Part shown: positions 35,172 through 47,500 of the stretch, one piece after another | Numbering within the stretch: the first letter of the stretch is position 1 | Layout: each line of letters starts with the position of its first letter | NCBI RefSeq assembly: GCF_009647605.1 | Contig: NZ_WJIF01000012.1 | Coordinates: forward strand, 22,129 to 86,128 | Origin: Agromyces agglutinans | Lineage (GTDB): Bacteria; Actinomycetota; Actinomycetes; Actinomycetales; Microbacteriaceae | Length of the DNA: 64,000 bases | Direction: 5' to 3' | Notes under the pieces: model-generated | Database searches by the model: none | What the model saw: the letters and a program-made list of their open reading frames with translations, nothing else | Told to the model about the DNA's origin: nothing | Made by a program: the position numbers and the translations under genes

Positions 35172-35328
35172 GCTCGCCTCCAGGCGTCGCTCGAACTGGG
35201 TGTGGGCGGTCTGGATCGACACGGTTGGCTCCATTGCCTCGGGCCGCACGGGATGGTGCGCGGCGGATCGGTGCACGGGCGCGGGGATCGCCCCGCCCGC
35301 ACCTCCGAGCCTACTCGCCCGCACGAGC

Positions 35329-35371
35329 GACGGCCCGCCCGCTCCGAGCGAATCGGAGCGGGCGGGCCGTC
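35329..35371 (-). terminator. 19-bp perfect terminator hairpin of the DUF4190 gene
   Basis: GACGGCCCGCCCGCTCCGA (35329-35347) pairs fully with 35353-35371 around a GCGAA loop. It lies between the DUF4190 stop and the aspA start, both on the minus strand. Confidence 0.75.
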
Positions 35372-35419
35372 AGGTCGCCGTCGGGTCGGTCGGGCCTCGG
35401 CCCGGCCGCCCGTCGCGAC

Positions 35420-35773
35420 TCAGAGGAAGGCGAAGGGCAGGAACGCCAGGCCGAAGACGACCGTGGCCAGGACGGCGATCACCGCGCCCGCGAGCATGAG
35501 CGAGTTGAGCACGATGCCCCAGATCGCCATCGTCCGCGAGGCGGGTTCGCGACGCAGGGCCATGATGCCGAGCACGAGGCCGCCGACGGGCACGAAGACC
35601 GTGAAGCCGGCGAGGATCGAGACGAGCCCGAGCACGAGGCTCGCGATGCTGAAGCCGTTGGTCTCCGAGGGACGCACCGCCCCAGCAGGCCCGTTCGGCT
35701 GGGCGCCCGGCCCGGTGAACGGCGCCGGCTCGGTGAACGGTGCCGGCGTCGAGGTGTCGGTTGCGGTGGTCAT
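35420..35773 (-). CDS. DUF4190 domain membrane protein
   Basis: 117 residues. A Pro/Thr-rich soluble N-terminus (about 40 residues) is followed by two or three membrane helices: IASLVLGLVSILAGF, GLVLGIMALRR and VLNSLMLAGAVIAVLATVVF. This is the DUF4190 layout. Function unknown. GGGAG precedes the ATG by 9 nt. Confidence 0.85.
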   Translation of the reverse strand: MTTATDTSTPAPFTEPAPFTGPGAQPNGPAGAVRPSETNGFSIASLVLGLVSILAGFTVFVPVGGLVLGIMALRREPASRTMAIWGIVLNSLMLAGAVIAVLATVVFGLAFLPFAFL

Positions 35774-35863
35774 GATCCGGTACTCCCTTTCGTGGATGAT
35801 GCTTCCACGCTACGAGCGCACCATCGCCGGCGACATGGGGGTATCCCCCCGTCTCATCGCGGG

Positions 35864-37357
35864 TCAGCCCGCGAAGAGCTGCTCCACCGGCCCCCGGGCG
35901 AAGTAGAGCAGGAACCCGGCCGCGACGACCCACAGCAGCGGGCTGATCTGCTTGGCCTTGCCCGACAGCGACCGCACGACGACCCACGCGATGAAGCCCG
36001 CGCCGATGCCGTTCGCGATGGAGTAGGTCAGCGGCATGACCGTCACCGCGAGGAACACCGGCAGCAGCACCGAGAAGTCGGAGAAGTCGATGTGCCGGAT
36101 CTGCGCCATCATGAGGGCGCCGACGATGACCAGCGCAGCCGCGGCGACCTCGGTCGGCACGATCGACACGAGCGGGGTGAAGAACATGGCGACGAGGAAG
36201 AGCGCGCCCGTGACCAGGTTGGCGAGGCCCGTTCGCGCGCCCTCGCCGATGCCCGCGCCCGACTCGATGAAGACGGTGTTCGAGGAGGCCGAGCTGAATC
36301 CGCCCGCGACCGCGCCGAAGCCCTCGACCACGAGCGCCGACTTGATGCGCGGGAAGTCGCCCTTCTCGTCGGCGAGTCCGGCCTCCTTCGAAAGGCCCGT
36401 CATGGTGCCCATCGCGTCGAAGAAGTTCGTGAAGACCAGCGTGAAGACCAGCATGAGTGCGGCCAGGACGCCGATGCGCTCGAACGAGCCGAACGAGATC
36501 TGGCCGACGAGCGAGAGGTCGGGGAGGCTGACCCACTGCGCGGGGAGCTCGGGCACCGAGAGTCCCCAGCCGCCCGGGTTGACCTCGTCGCCCGAGATCT
36601 TCGGGCCGAGGTTCCAGATCGCCTCCACGATGACCGCGAGCACGGTGCCCGAGACGAGGCCGATCAGGATGCCGCCCTTCACCTTGCGCGCGACGAGCAC
36701 GCCCGTGAGCAGGAGCGTGAACACGAAGATCAGGGTGGGTACGGTGCCCACCGAGCCGTCGACGCCGAGGCCGACGGGCGGCGACGAGGCGCCGGTCGCG
36801 GTCACGAAGCCGGCGTCGACGAACCCGATGAACGCGATGAACAGGCCGATGCCGACCGTGATGGCGAGCTTGAGCTGGATGGGAACGGCGTCGAAGATCA
36901 TCCGCCGTAGGCCGGTGGCCGCGAGCAGCACGATGATGAGGCCGTTGATGACGACGAGACCCATGGCCTCGGGCCAGGTGACCTGGCCGACGACCGAGAC
37001 GGCGAGGAACGAGTTGATGCCGAGCCCGGCCGCGAAGCCGAAGGGCAGTCGGGCGACGAGGCCGAAGAGGATCGTCATGACGCCCGCGGTCAGCGCCGTC
37101 ACGGCAGTCAACTGGAGGAAGCCGAGCTGGTCGCCGTCGACGTCGACGCCCGACGACAGGATGATCGGGTTGAGGATCACGATGTAGGCCATCGTGACGA
37201 AGGTCACGAGGCCGCCGCGCACCTCGGCGCCCACGGATGAACCGCGGGCCGTGATCTCGAAGAACCGGTCGACGCGGGCGCGGAACCCGCCGCCCTCCGG
37301 CGGGGTCGGGTCGGTCGCGGTCGATGCGGGGCTGGAGGTCGGGGTGGCGTCGGTCAT
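35864..37357 (-). CDS. NCS2 family permease (AzgA-like purine transporter)
   Basis: 497 residues with about 13 membrane helices. FFEITARGSSVGAEVRGGLVTFVTMAYI at the N-terminus, GLGINSFLAV near 130 and FTNFFDAMGTM near 330 match AzgA-type hypoxanthine/guanine/adenine transporters. It imports purine bases by proton symport in characterised relatives. No purine riboswitch is visible upstream; that gap holds a 5-bp tandem repeat instead. Confidence 0.92.
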   Translation of the reverse strand: MTDATPTSSPASTATDPTPPEGGGFRARVDRFFEITARGSSVGAEVRGGLVTFVTMAYIVILNPIILSSGVDVDGDQLGFLQLTAVTALTAGVMTILFGLVARLPFGFAAGLGINSFLAVSVVGQVTWPEAMGLVVINGLIIVLLAATGLRRMIFDAVPIQLKLAITVGIGLFIAFIGFVDAGFVTATGASSPPVGLGVDGSVGTVPTLIFVFTLLLTGVLVARKVKGGILIGLVSGTVLAVIVEAIWNLGPKISGDEVNPGGWGLSVPELPAQWVSLPDLSLVGQISFGSFERIGVLAALMLVFTLVFTNFFDAMGTMTGLSKEAGLADEKGDFPRIKSALVVEGFGAVAGGFSSASSNTVFIESGAGIGEGARTGLANLVTGALFLVAMFFTPLVSIVPTEVAAAALVIVGALMMAQIRHIDFSDFSVLLPVFLAVTVMPLTYSIANGIGAGFIAWVVVRSLSGKAKQISPLLWVVAAGFLLYFARGPVEQLFAG

Positions 37358-37395
37358 GCTCGGTCGGCTCCTTGTTCCGAGGGCGGACGGGTCGG

Positions 37396-37473
37396 CGGTG
37401 CTGCGGTGCGGAGGTGGTGCGCTGCGCTGCGGTGCGGTGCGGTGCGGTGCTGCGGTGCGGTGCTGCGATGCGG
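37396..37473. repeat. 5-bp (TGCGG) tandem repeat upstream of the purine permease
   Basis: About 15 units of TGCGG and variants (CTGCG, TGCTG) lie 40-115 bp before the permease start, where its promoter would be expected. Confidence 0.8.
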
Positions 37474-37546
37474 TTCAACGGTAGCGGGGCGGCGGCGGCG
37501 TGCGGGGCGGGATTCGCGTGGACGCTGCCGGCGACGGTGGTGCGTG

Positions 37547-37881
37547 TCAGCCGAGCGCGTGCAGCGCCGGGACGATGAGGTAGATGCCCACGAGCACCGC
37601 CGCGCCGGAGACCGCGAAGCACGCGCAGGCGCCGACGAAGGCGACGCGCTTCTGCCCCTCGGTCAGTGGGCTCTTCTTCGCGGCCTTCGCCGCGCGCTTG
37701 GCCGCGGCCTTGGCCTCGGCGGGCGAGATGACGGTGATCGCGTCGGTGAACTCCGCCGGCGTCACCACGGGGGTGCGCCCCGAGACCGTCAGCAGGCGGA
37801 TGCCCACGGAGTAGGCGCTCACGACGATGCAGGAGCCGGCGAGCGCCGCGAACAGCACGACGACGAATGCGAGCCAGTCGA

Positions 37882-37885
<4 letters not shown>
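37547..37885 (-). CDS. Small membrane protein coupled to the phosphate transporter
   Basis: 112 residues from a GTG overlapping the phosphate transporter stop by 4 nt (GTGA). One helix lies at about 5-27 and a second at about 85-108, with an Ala/Lys-rich charged stretch between. Function unknown. Strict coupling to the PiT gene suggests a partner or regulator of that transporter (inference). Confidence 0.8.
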
Positions 37886-39060
<1,175 letters not shown>

Positions 39061-39163
39061 CGGCGTCTTTCTCTGGGTTGAGTTCACCGGATGTTCATGC
39101 GGTGAGTGTTGCGGAATCGCTGCGGCCCGTAGCCTCGTCGATCTTACGTGAGGTCAGGCGCGG

Positions 39164-39661
39164 TCATCCACCACGGGATTCGCCCACCACCGTCGCGAGG
39201 TCGGCGCCGAATGCGAACGTGCGCGAGACGGAGCCGCCGGCGAGGACGCCGGGCAGCCAGCGTCTCGCGTCGTCCCACATCTGGTCGAGCGGCACCTCGT
39301 CGACCGGATGCCACTCGGGATCGAGTTCGTCGCTCGGCACCGGTTCGCCGCGCCAGGTCCGGCACACGAAGACCGACGACTGCTGCGTCCAGGCCTCCCG
39401 GTGCGGGAACAGGTACGTGATCACGCCACGCGCCTCGAGATCGGATGCCTCGATCTCGAGGCCCGACTCCTCCCGGACCTCGCGAACGACGGCCTCGACC
39501 GCGGACTCCCCGGGTTCGAGCTTCCCGCCGGGGGCGACGAAGTAGCCTGCGCCGAGGCCGTGCTTCTTGCGGCCGAGCAGCACCTCGACGCGTCCGTCGC
39601 GCTCGCGAAGCAGGTAGCAGACGCAGACCTGCGGCAGGGCGGGCGGCGTGGGAAGCGGCAT
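39164..39661 (-). CDS. NUDIX hydrolase (8-oxo-dGTP diphosphatase type)
   Basis: 165 residues. The full Nudix box is present (GGKLEPGES ... REVREESGLE, about 49-71). FVAPGGK before it and PDELDPEWHPVDEVP after it resemble MutT/MTH1-like enzymes that clean oxidised nucleotides. The start ATG lies 26 bp after the phosphofructokinase stop, so it may be read from that gene's transcript. Confidence 0.88.
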   Translation of the reverse strand: MPLPTPPALPQVCVCYLLRERDGRVEVLLGRKKHGLGAGYFVAPGGKLEPGESAVEAVVREVREESGLEIEASDLEARGVITYLFPHREAWTQQSSVFVCRTWRGEPVPSDELDPEWHPVDEVPLDQMWDDARRWLPGVLAGGSVSRTFAFGADLATVVGESRGG

Positions 39662-39687
39662 CCGATCGACCGGCGATTCGACGGGGT

Positions 39688-40719
<1,032 letters not shown>

Positions 40720-40826
40720 GCCTGGTGTAGCTCCTCGGGTGTGGGGACACGATCGCCTGGGCCGCATCCTCGAGGCCGGACGAGCGGCAGTCTAGCTGGA
40801 CTCGGTCGGCCGGCGCGTCGTGCGGG

Positions 40827-42962
40827 CTACAGCGCTCCGTCGAGCGCCGACCGCAGCAGGTGCACCAGCGCATCGAGCTGCACGGAGTCGGCGGAGCCCG
40901 GTTCGACGTCGCTGCCGTCGAGCGCGCGAGCCGCGAGCCCCTGTTTCGCGTCGATGAGCTCGGCGATGCGCGCGTCGATGGTGTGGGCCGCGATGATGCG
41001 CCATGCCGTGACCGGCTCGTCCTGACCGATGCGGTGCACGCGGTCGATCGCCTGGGTCTGCTCGGCGCTCGTCCAGCTCAGCTCGGCGAGCACGACGTTC
41101 GACGCCGCCTGGAGGTTCACGCCGACGCCCGCGGCGGTGAGCGAGCAGACGGCGACGTGCACGTCGGGGTCGGTGTTGAACGCGTCGATCGCGGCCTGGC
41201 GCGCGAGGGCGGTCTGGTCGCCGCGCAGCGACACGGACTTCAGCTCGCGCGACGCGAACGCCGCCTCCGCCTGGTCCATGACGTCGATGTGCTTGGCGAA
41301 GAAGACGACCTTGCCGGCCGAGCGCGCGAGCTGCGCGGCGTAGTCGGCCGCGAGGCCGGCCTTCGCCTGGCCGATGCGGCGCACCATGGTGAAGACGTTC
41401 TCGCCCGACTTCGCGGACTTGGACTCCTCGAGCTCGGCGTGCGCGACCGCGCGGATGTACTGCTCGCGCAGGTCCTCGTCGAGGTCGCCCACGCGAAGGC
41501 CGCGCGCTTCGACGAGTGCGCGGAATCGGCTGGAGAGCCGGGCGCCGAGCTCGCGCTCCGCCGCCCGAACGGAGCGGCCGAGGTCGTCGTCGAGCTCGAC
41601 CGGCAGGTCGGCGATGCGCTTGGCGGGCAGGTCGGCCGCGACGTCGACCTTGCGGCGGCGCACGATGCCGAGGTCGATGACCGTCTGGCGAGCCTCGGCG
41701 TAGAAGCCGTGGTCGGCAGGCGTGAGCCCGGTCTCCTCGAGCCGGGCGAGCAGCTCGGGCGACGGCCTGTCGCCGTCGATCCAGCCGAGGAACTGCCAGA
41801 TCGCCCGGAAGTCGTCGACGTCGTTGATCAGCGGCGTGCCGGTGAGGGCGAGCAGCAGGGGGTCTCCGCCGGGCGCGTTTCGACGGATGCGATCGGCGAG
41901 CGCGAGCACGTTGCGCGAGCGCTGCGACGAGAGGTTCTTGATGAAGTGCGCCTCGTCGACCACCATGCCGCGGAAGCCCATCGTCGACAGCCACGACATG
42001 TGGCGGTCGAGCACGTCGTAATTGACGACCACGACATCGGCGAACGCGTCGAGCGTGTCGCCGTCGCCGTGGATCACGGTCGCGCGGCGGTGCGGGGTCC
42101 AGCGCTCGACCTCGCGCGCCCAGTTCATCTTGACGACGTTGGGCACCACCGCGAGCAGCGGGTAGGCACCGGCGACGGATGCCGCGAGCACCGACTGGGC
42201 GGTCTTGCCGAGGCCCGGCTCGTCGGCGAGCAGGAACGTGCGGTGGCCGAGTCGTGCCGCCTCGATGAAGCGGGCCTGGTGCTTCATCAGCTCGAGCCCG
42301 CGCGGGGCGAGCCGGTCGACCGCGGGCGCCTCGGGCAGCTCCATGCTCGCCGCGCGCCCGCCTGCGCCCTGCTCGAACGACTTGAACAGGGGGCCGAGCA
42401 GCTCCCAGTTCGCGAGTCGGCGCACGGGGACCACCGGCGCCTGCACCTTCGAGAAGTCGGGCGGGAGGAAGGGATTGGCGAGCTGGAACGAACGAACCGA
42501 GGCCGGCACGACCTGGTTCTCGGCCAACGGCGCGACGGGCTCGGGGTCGCGTGTGATGATCAGCTCGTCGGGGCTGAGCTCGGCACCCGACTCGATGAGC
42601 CAGTCGCGACGGAACCGCTGCGCGACCTGGCCCACGGATGCATCGGGCTCGAGCAGTGCGATCAGGCTGGTGTCGCGCGCGGCGGTCTTGGCGAGGATCT
42701 GCGCGATGCCGTCGAGGCGCTTCAACAGTTCGGCGCGGGCGGCGTCGCCGATCTCGGTGTCGGCCTTCACGCGGGCGCGCTCCTCGCGCATCAGCAGCGC
42801 GATCACCTGGAACTTGGTGCGGTTCGTCGGGCCCAGCTTGTTCTTCTGGGCCTTCTGCTCGACCTCGCGCACCTTGCGGGCGAGGATCGGGATGATGGGC
42901 GCATCGTCGTCACGCGAGCGCGAACGCTGCCTCGATCGCGTCTGGGCCTGCGTCTGAGCCAA
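40827..42962 (-). CDS. SNF2-family DEAD/DEAH-box helicase
   Basis: 711 residues. The first 230 residues are a charged accessory region unlike known domains. The motor follows with DEPGLGKTAQS (Walker A), VVDEAHFIKN (DEAH), LTGTPLINDV (motif III) and RVHRIGQ (motif VI). SNF2 motors translocate on double-stranded DNA and remodel protein-DNA complexes. There is no methylase, nuclease or other defence gene beside it, so a solitary repair or chromatin role is more likely than a restriction system. Confidence 0.92.
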   Translation of the reverse strand: MAQTQAQTRSRQRSRSRDDDAPIIPILARKVREVEQKAQKNKLGPTNRTKFQVIALLMREERARVKADTEIGDAARAELLKRLDGIAQILAKTAARDTSLIALLEPDASVGQVAQRFRRDWLIESGAELSPDELIITRDPEPVAPLAENQVVPASVRSFQLANPFLPPDFSKVQAPVVPVRRLANWELLGPLFKSFEQGAGGRAASMELPEAPAVDRLAPRGLELMKHQARFIEAARLGHRTFLLADEPGLGKTAQSVLAASVAGAYPLLAVVPNVVKMNWAREVERWTPHRRATVIHGDGDTLDAFADVVVVNYDVLDRHMSWLSTMGFRGMVVDEAHFIKNLSSQRSRNVLALADRIRRNAPGGDPLLLALTGTPLINDVDDFRAIWQFLGWIDGDRPSPELLARLEETGLTPADHGFYAEARQTVIDLGIVRRRKVDVAADLPAKRIADLPVELDDDLGRSVRAAERELGARLSSRFRALVEARGLRVGDLDEDLREQYIRAVAHAELEESKSAKSGENVFTMVRRIGQAKAGLAADYAAQLARSAGKVVFFAKHIDVMDQAEAAFASRELKSVSLRGDQTALARQAAIDAFNTDPDVHVAVCSLTAAGVGVNLQAASNVVLAELSWTSAEQTQAIDRVHRIGQDEPVTAWRIIAAHTIDARIAELIDAKQGLAARALDGSDVEPGSADSVQLDALVHLLRSALDGAL

Positions 42963-43184
42963 AGGGGGTCCTCCCGGTCGTGGGGGTCATCCGTACGCGC
43001 CTGACCCTCGATGCCGAAGCGATTCGGGATCGAGCCCGCTCCCCCGACTCGTCGTGCGACGAGCCGTGCGGTGCGCGAACCCGGGCTGCCGGATCCAGCT
43101 AGCCGAGCAGGACGCGGGCGGAGCCCGCGCCGTCGGGCCGTGATCGGATTCGTCGGCGCCCGACCATTCTAGCCGGAAGCGGCC

Positions 43185-43190
43185 TACGAT
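43185..43190 (+). promoter_or_regulatory. -10 box (TACGAT) for the small acidic protein gene
   Basis: TACGAT lies 6 nt before the ATG at 43197. Confidence 0.5.
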
Positions 43191-43196
43191 GGTCGC

Positions 43197-43412
43197 ATGG
43201 ACGGACTCGCGGGGGCGGGCGCAGGCGTCTCGCCCGATGATCACGACTTCACGGTCGCCCAGGACACCGAGTTCGACGAGGTCGAACCGGCTCCGAACGA
43301 CGACGAACGGCCACTCGACGACGACCTCGACGACGAGGTCGACGGCCTCGACGCCGAACGCCGGGTCGACCTCGGCGACGATCCGGGCACGGCGGCCGCG
43401 GACGCCGACTGA
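43197..43412 (+). CDS. Small acidic protein of unknown function
   Basis: 71 residues, about one third Asp or Glu, no hydrophobic segment, probably disordered. The TACGAT box 6 nt before the ATG and the codon bias of the surrounding genes support it being expressed. It ends 54 bp before the CsoR-family gene. No family recognised. Confidence 0.65.
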   Translation: MDGLAGAGAGVSPDDHDFTVAQDTEFDEVEPAPNDDERPLDDDLDDEVDGLDAERRVDLGDDPGTAAADAD

Positions 43413-43424
43413 ACCGTGCATCGA

Positions 43425-43441
43425 GTACCCTCCCGGGGTAC
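43425..43441. promoter_or_regulatory. CsoR-type operator in front of the sensor gene
   Basis: GTACCCTCCCGGGGTAC is a near-perfect G-tract palindrome of the type bound by CsoR-family repressors. It covers the -35 region of the csoR-like promoter (-10 TATCCT at 43455), consistent with autorepression. Confidence 0.7.
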
Positions 43442-43454
43442 AGCTTCGACGGGG

Positions 43455-43460
43455 TATCCT
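43455..43460 (+). promoter_or_regulatory. -10 box (TATCCT) for the CsoR-family gene
   Basis: TATCCT lies 6 nt before the GTG at 43467. Confidence 0.55.
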
Positions 43461-43466
43461 GAGGGA

Positions 43467-43745
43467 GTGATCGAGGACATCAAGAAGCGCGCCCTGCACC
43501 GCACGAAGATCATCGAGGGCCAGCTGCGCGGCATCGAGAAGATGATCGAGAACGAGGACTACTGCGTCGACATCATCACGCTGTCGCTCGCCGTGCAGAA
43601 ATCGCTCGCCTCGCTCAACAAGCTCCTCGTCGAGAACCACCTGCGCACCCACGTCAGCCACCAGTACGAGGCCGGCGGCGAGGAGCGCGACGCGGCGGTG
43701 GCCGAGCTCGTGCGGATCTTCGAGTTGTCGAACAACCGCAGCTGA
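43467..43745 (+). CDS. csoR: CsoR-family metal-sensing repressor with a Cys-His-His ligand set
   Basis: 92 residues from GTG 43467. All-helical CsoR fold: HRTKIIEGQLRGIEKMIE, the metal Cys33 in EDYCVDII and His58 in NHLRTH. The third ligand position, Cys in copper-sensing CsoR, is His62 here (C-x24-H-x3-H). That may shift metal choice or mark a different group of actinobacterial sensors. No copper exporter or chaperone gene is adjacent. It has its own operator. The symbol is by family only. Confidence 0.88.
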   Translation: MIEDIKKRALHRTKIIEGQLRGIEKMIENEDYCVDIITLSLAVQKSLASLNKLLVENHLRTHVSHQYEAGGEERDAAVAELVRIFELSNNRS

Positions 43746-43791
43746 GGGCCTCCGCTCGCGCTCGACTGCCGGGCGTTCACGTGCCGCGCGA

Positions 43792-44673
43792 TCAGGTGCC
43801 GGGCGCGGTCACCGCGAGCCAGGCGTCGAGTTCGCTCGGCTCATCGGTGATGATGCCGTCGACGCCGAGGGCGCTCACCGCGGCCCAGTCGTCGTCGGAG
43901 TTGAGGGTGTAGCAGAGCACCGCGATGCCCGCGGCGTGCGCGAGCTCCACGGCTCCGGGCGCCTTGCGCACCGAGGCGGCCGTCGTGCCGAAGCCGATGA
44001 CGCCGAGCTGTTCGGCGAGCCACCGCGGATCGGCGGGCAGTTCGCGAGTGAGCATGATGCGCGGCGTGCTCGGCGAGGTGGCGCGGACCGCGAGCAGGGT
44101 CTCGACGCTGAAGCTCTGCAGCACGATGCGGCCCCGCAGGTTGTGCCGCTCGACGAGGCCGATCACCGTTCGAACCTCGGCCGCGCTCCAGTCGGCCTTG
44201 AGCTCGACGAGCGCACGCGCCCCGTCGCGTTCGGCGAGTGCAGCCAGGAACTCGTCGAACGTCGGCACGCGCATGCCCTCGAACTCCTCGCCGTACCAGG
44301 CCCCGACATCGAGAGCCCGCACCTCCTCGAGGTCGAGATCCTCGATGCGGGCGTCGACGCCGGCGATGCGCTCGAGCGTCACGTCGTGGAACAGCACGGG
44401 CACGCCGTCGCGGGTGAGCCTGACGTCGGTCTCGACGTAGGCCAACTCGTCCATCGCGAGTTCGAGCGAGGCCATGGTGTTCTCGGGGGCGTCGGCGCGA
44501 TCGCCGCGATGGCCGATCGTCGCGGCGGGTTCACCGGGTGCGCGCACCGCGCCGAACACGTCGCGCGCGATGAGCTTCGGAGGCACCTGGGCCGCGATGA
44601 GCCCGCTCGCGAGCGCGGCGGCCAGGATGACGAGCAGGGAGCGTCGGATGACCGCGCGGGGGGCGTGGATCAC
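43792..44673 (-). CDS. Glycerophosphodiester phosphodiesterase, membrane-anchored
   Basis: About 293 residues from a GTG at 44671-44673 (GGAAAGG 9 nt upstream); a GTG at 44709 would add 12 residues. An N-terminal helix (about 10-28) anchors or exports it. GDPD motifs: IGHRGDRADAPENT (catalytic His and metal Glu), ETDVRLTRDG, and HDVTLERI (second His). It hydrolyses glycerophosphodiesters to glycerol-3-phosphate and an alcohol, outside the membrane. TAGCGT at about 44724-44729 is a likely -10. Confidence 0.9.
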   Translation of the reverse strand: MIHAPRAVIRRSLLVILAAALASGLIAAQVPPKLIARDVFGAVRAPGEPAATIGHRGDRADAPENTMASLELAMDELAYVETDVRLTRDGVPVLFHDVTLERIAGVDARIEDLDLEEVRALDVGAWYGEEFEGMRVPTFDEFLAALAERDGARALVELKADWSAAEVRTVIGLVERHNLRGRIVLQSFSVETLLAVRATSPSTPRIMLTRELPADPRWLAEQLGVIGFGTTAASVRKAPGAVELAHAAGIAVLCYTLNSDDDWAAVSALGVDGIITDEPSELDAWLAVTAPGT

Positions 44674-44750
44674 GGGTTCGGGCCTTTCCACCGCCGTGCG
44701 CCATTGCACGGAAGGTGACCGTCACGCTAGCACAGCCCGTTACCGTTTCG

Positions 44751-45020
44751 TTACCTACTTTCGGGGGGTACCGCAGCGGTCGATCCCCGCTCCGTGCCGC
44801 GCCGGTAGTTGCCGCTCGCCCGCGCGAGCAGATGCTGCGCGTGCTCGTCGTCGGCGGCCTGCAATGCCGCGATGAGCCGTGCGGCATCCCGGCCGCCGAC
44901 GGTCATCACCGGCCGGCCGCCGCGCGACACGATGACCCCGCCCTGCTTCGTCACCCGGTAGTCGAACGGATCGGCGGCCAGCCGGCCCCGCTCGTCGGAC
45001 GCGCCGTTGCGGCCGGCCAC
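44751..45020 (-). CDS. Small protein following the split ALDH16 genes
   Basis: 89 residues from a GTG at 45018-45020, 2 bp after the aldehyde dehydrogenase stop, so translated by coupling; there is no ribosome site. A compact core DPFDYRVTKQGGVIVSRGGRPV reads as three beta strands, followed by an alpha region rich in Ala and an Arg/Asn tail. Similar short proteins occur in Microbacteriaceae, but I know no function for them. Not secreted. Confidence 0.72.
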   Translation of the reverse strand: MAGRNGASDERGRLAADPFDYRVTKQGGVIVSRGGRPVMTVGGRDAARLIAALQAADDEHAQHLLARASGNYRRGTERGSTAAVPPESR

Positions 45021-45022
45021 CG

Positions 45023-45879
45023 CTACCGCAGGCTCTTCGTGTGCCAGACCGTCTTGGTCTCGGTGAAGGCCGCGATGCGATCGAGGGCGGGCGCTGCGGC
45101 ATCCGGCCCCCGCTCGGGCCGCAGCACGCGCTTGAGCGTGTCGGCGGCCGCGATCTCGAGATCGACCCAGTCGAGGTCCCCCGCGCCGACGAGGTCGAGC
45201 GCGTTGACGTCGGCGTGCGCAGCGAGCCACGGCGCGATCTCGGCCGGCGAACCGGTCAGCACGTTCACGACGCCCTTGGGCACGTCGCTGGTCGCGAGCA
45301 CCTCGGCGAGGCTGATCGCCGACAGCGGGTGGTGCTCGCTCGCGACCACGACGACCGCGTTGCCGGCGACGAGCGCCGGGGCGACCGTCGACACGAGCCC
45401 GAGCAGCGAGGTGTCCTGGGGTGCGACGATCGCGACGACGCCGGTCGGCTCGGGCACCGAGATGTTGAAGTACGGCCCCGCGACGGGGTTGGCACCGCCC
45501 GCGACCTGCGCGAACTTGTCGGCCCACCCGGCGTACCAGACCCAGCGGTCGATCGCCTCGTCGACCTGTGCGGATGCCACGGCGCGCGTCGCGCCCTCGG
45601 CCTCCTCGATCTCGGCGATGAACTGCGCGCGGCGCCCCTCCAGGAGCTCCGCGATCCGGTAGAGCACCTGGCCGCGGTTGTACGCCGTGGCGGCCGCCCA
45701 CCCGCCCACCGCGCCGCGCGCGGCGACGACGGCGTCGCGCGCGTCCTTGCGGGAGGCCTTGGCGGCGTTCGCGAGGAAGGCGCCGTCGGCTCCGCGCACC
45801 TCGTAGGTGCGACCCGACTCGCTGCGCGGGAAAGCGCCGCCGATGAACAGCTTGTACGTCTTGGGCACGGCGAGGCGGC

Positions 45880-45883
<4 letters not shown>
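45023..45883 (-). CDS. Non-catalytic aldehyde dehydrogenase domain (ALDH16 C-terminal half)
   Basis: 286 residues from a GTG overlapping the upstream ALDH stop (GTGA). It has the ALDH N-terminal fold (YKLFIGGAFPRSESGRTYEV; IVAPQDTSLLGLVS; PKGVVNVLTGSPAEI) but stops before the catalytic domain: there is no Cys in the active-site position and no ELGGK glutamate. The second domain of ALDH16 enzymes ends in the same truncated way. With the 511-residue partner it makes about 797 residues, the size of a fused ALDH16. It probably forms a structural half of the same enzyme. Confidence 0.85.
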
Positions 45884-47415
<1,532 letters not shown>

Positions 47416-47455
47416 GGAAGGAACCTTCCGGTTCGATGATCTGCGGATGTGGGTG

Positions 47456-47500
47456 GTTCGGTGATCGAGTGGGCCCGCCAGGGCCGTATCGAGATCAATC
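47456..47500. repeat. Dispersed repeat, copy 3, between deoC and ALDH
   Basis: TGATCGAGTGGGCC and GGCCGTATCGAGATCA form an imperfect inverted repeat filling the gap and reaching the deoC stop codon. Confidence 0.55.

Noticed and set aside
35837..35849. GGGGGTATCCCCC as a second CsoR operator
   Set aside because: The arms are inverted relative to the CsoR-type site (G-arm first), and it lies just past the permease stop; more likely part of a weak terminator.
37358..37546. Purine riboswitch before the NCS2 permease
   Set aside because: The gap is filled by TGCGG repeats and lacks the conserved three-way-junction core.
40827..42962. SNF2 helicase as part of a phage-defence system
   Set aside because: No nuclease, methylase or other defence gene flanks it; neighbours are phosphofructokinase and a small acidic protein.
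42963..43196. Possible RNA gene in the gap upstream of the helicase
   Set aside because: Only a 7-bp hairpin (43113-43119 with 43123-43129) is visible; no tRNA fold or T-loop signature.
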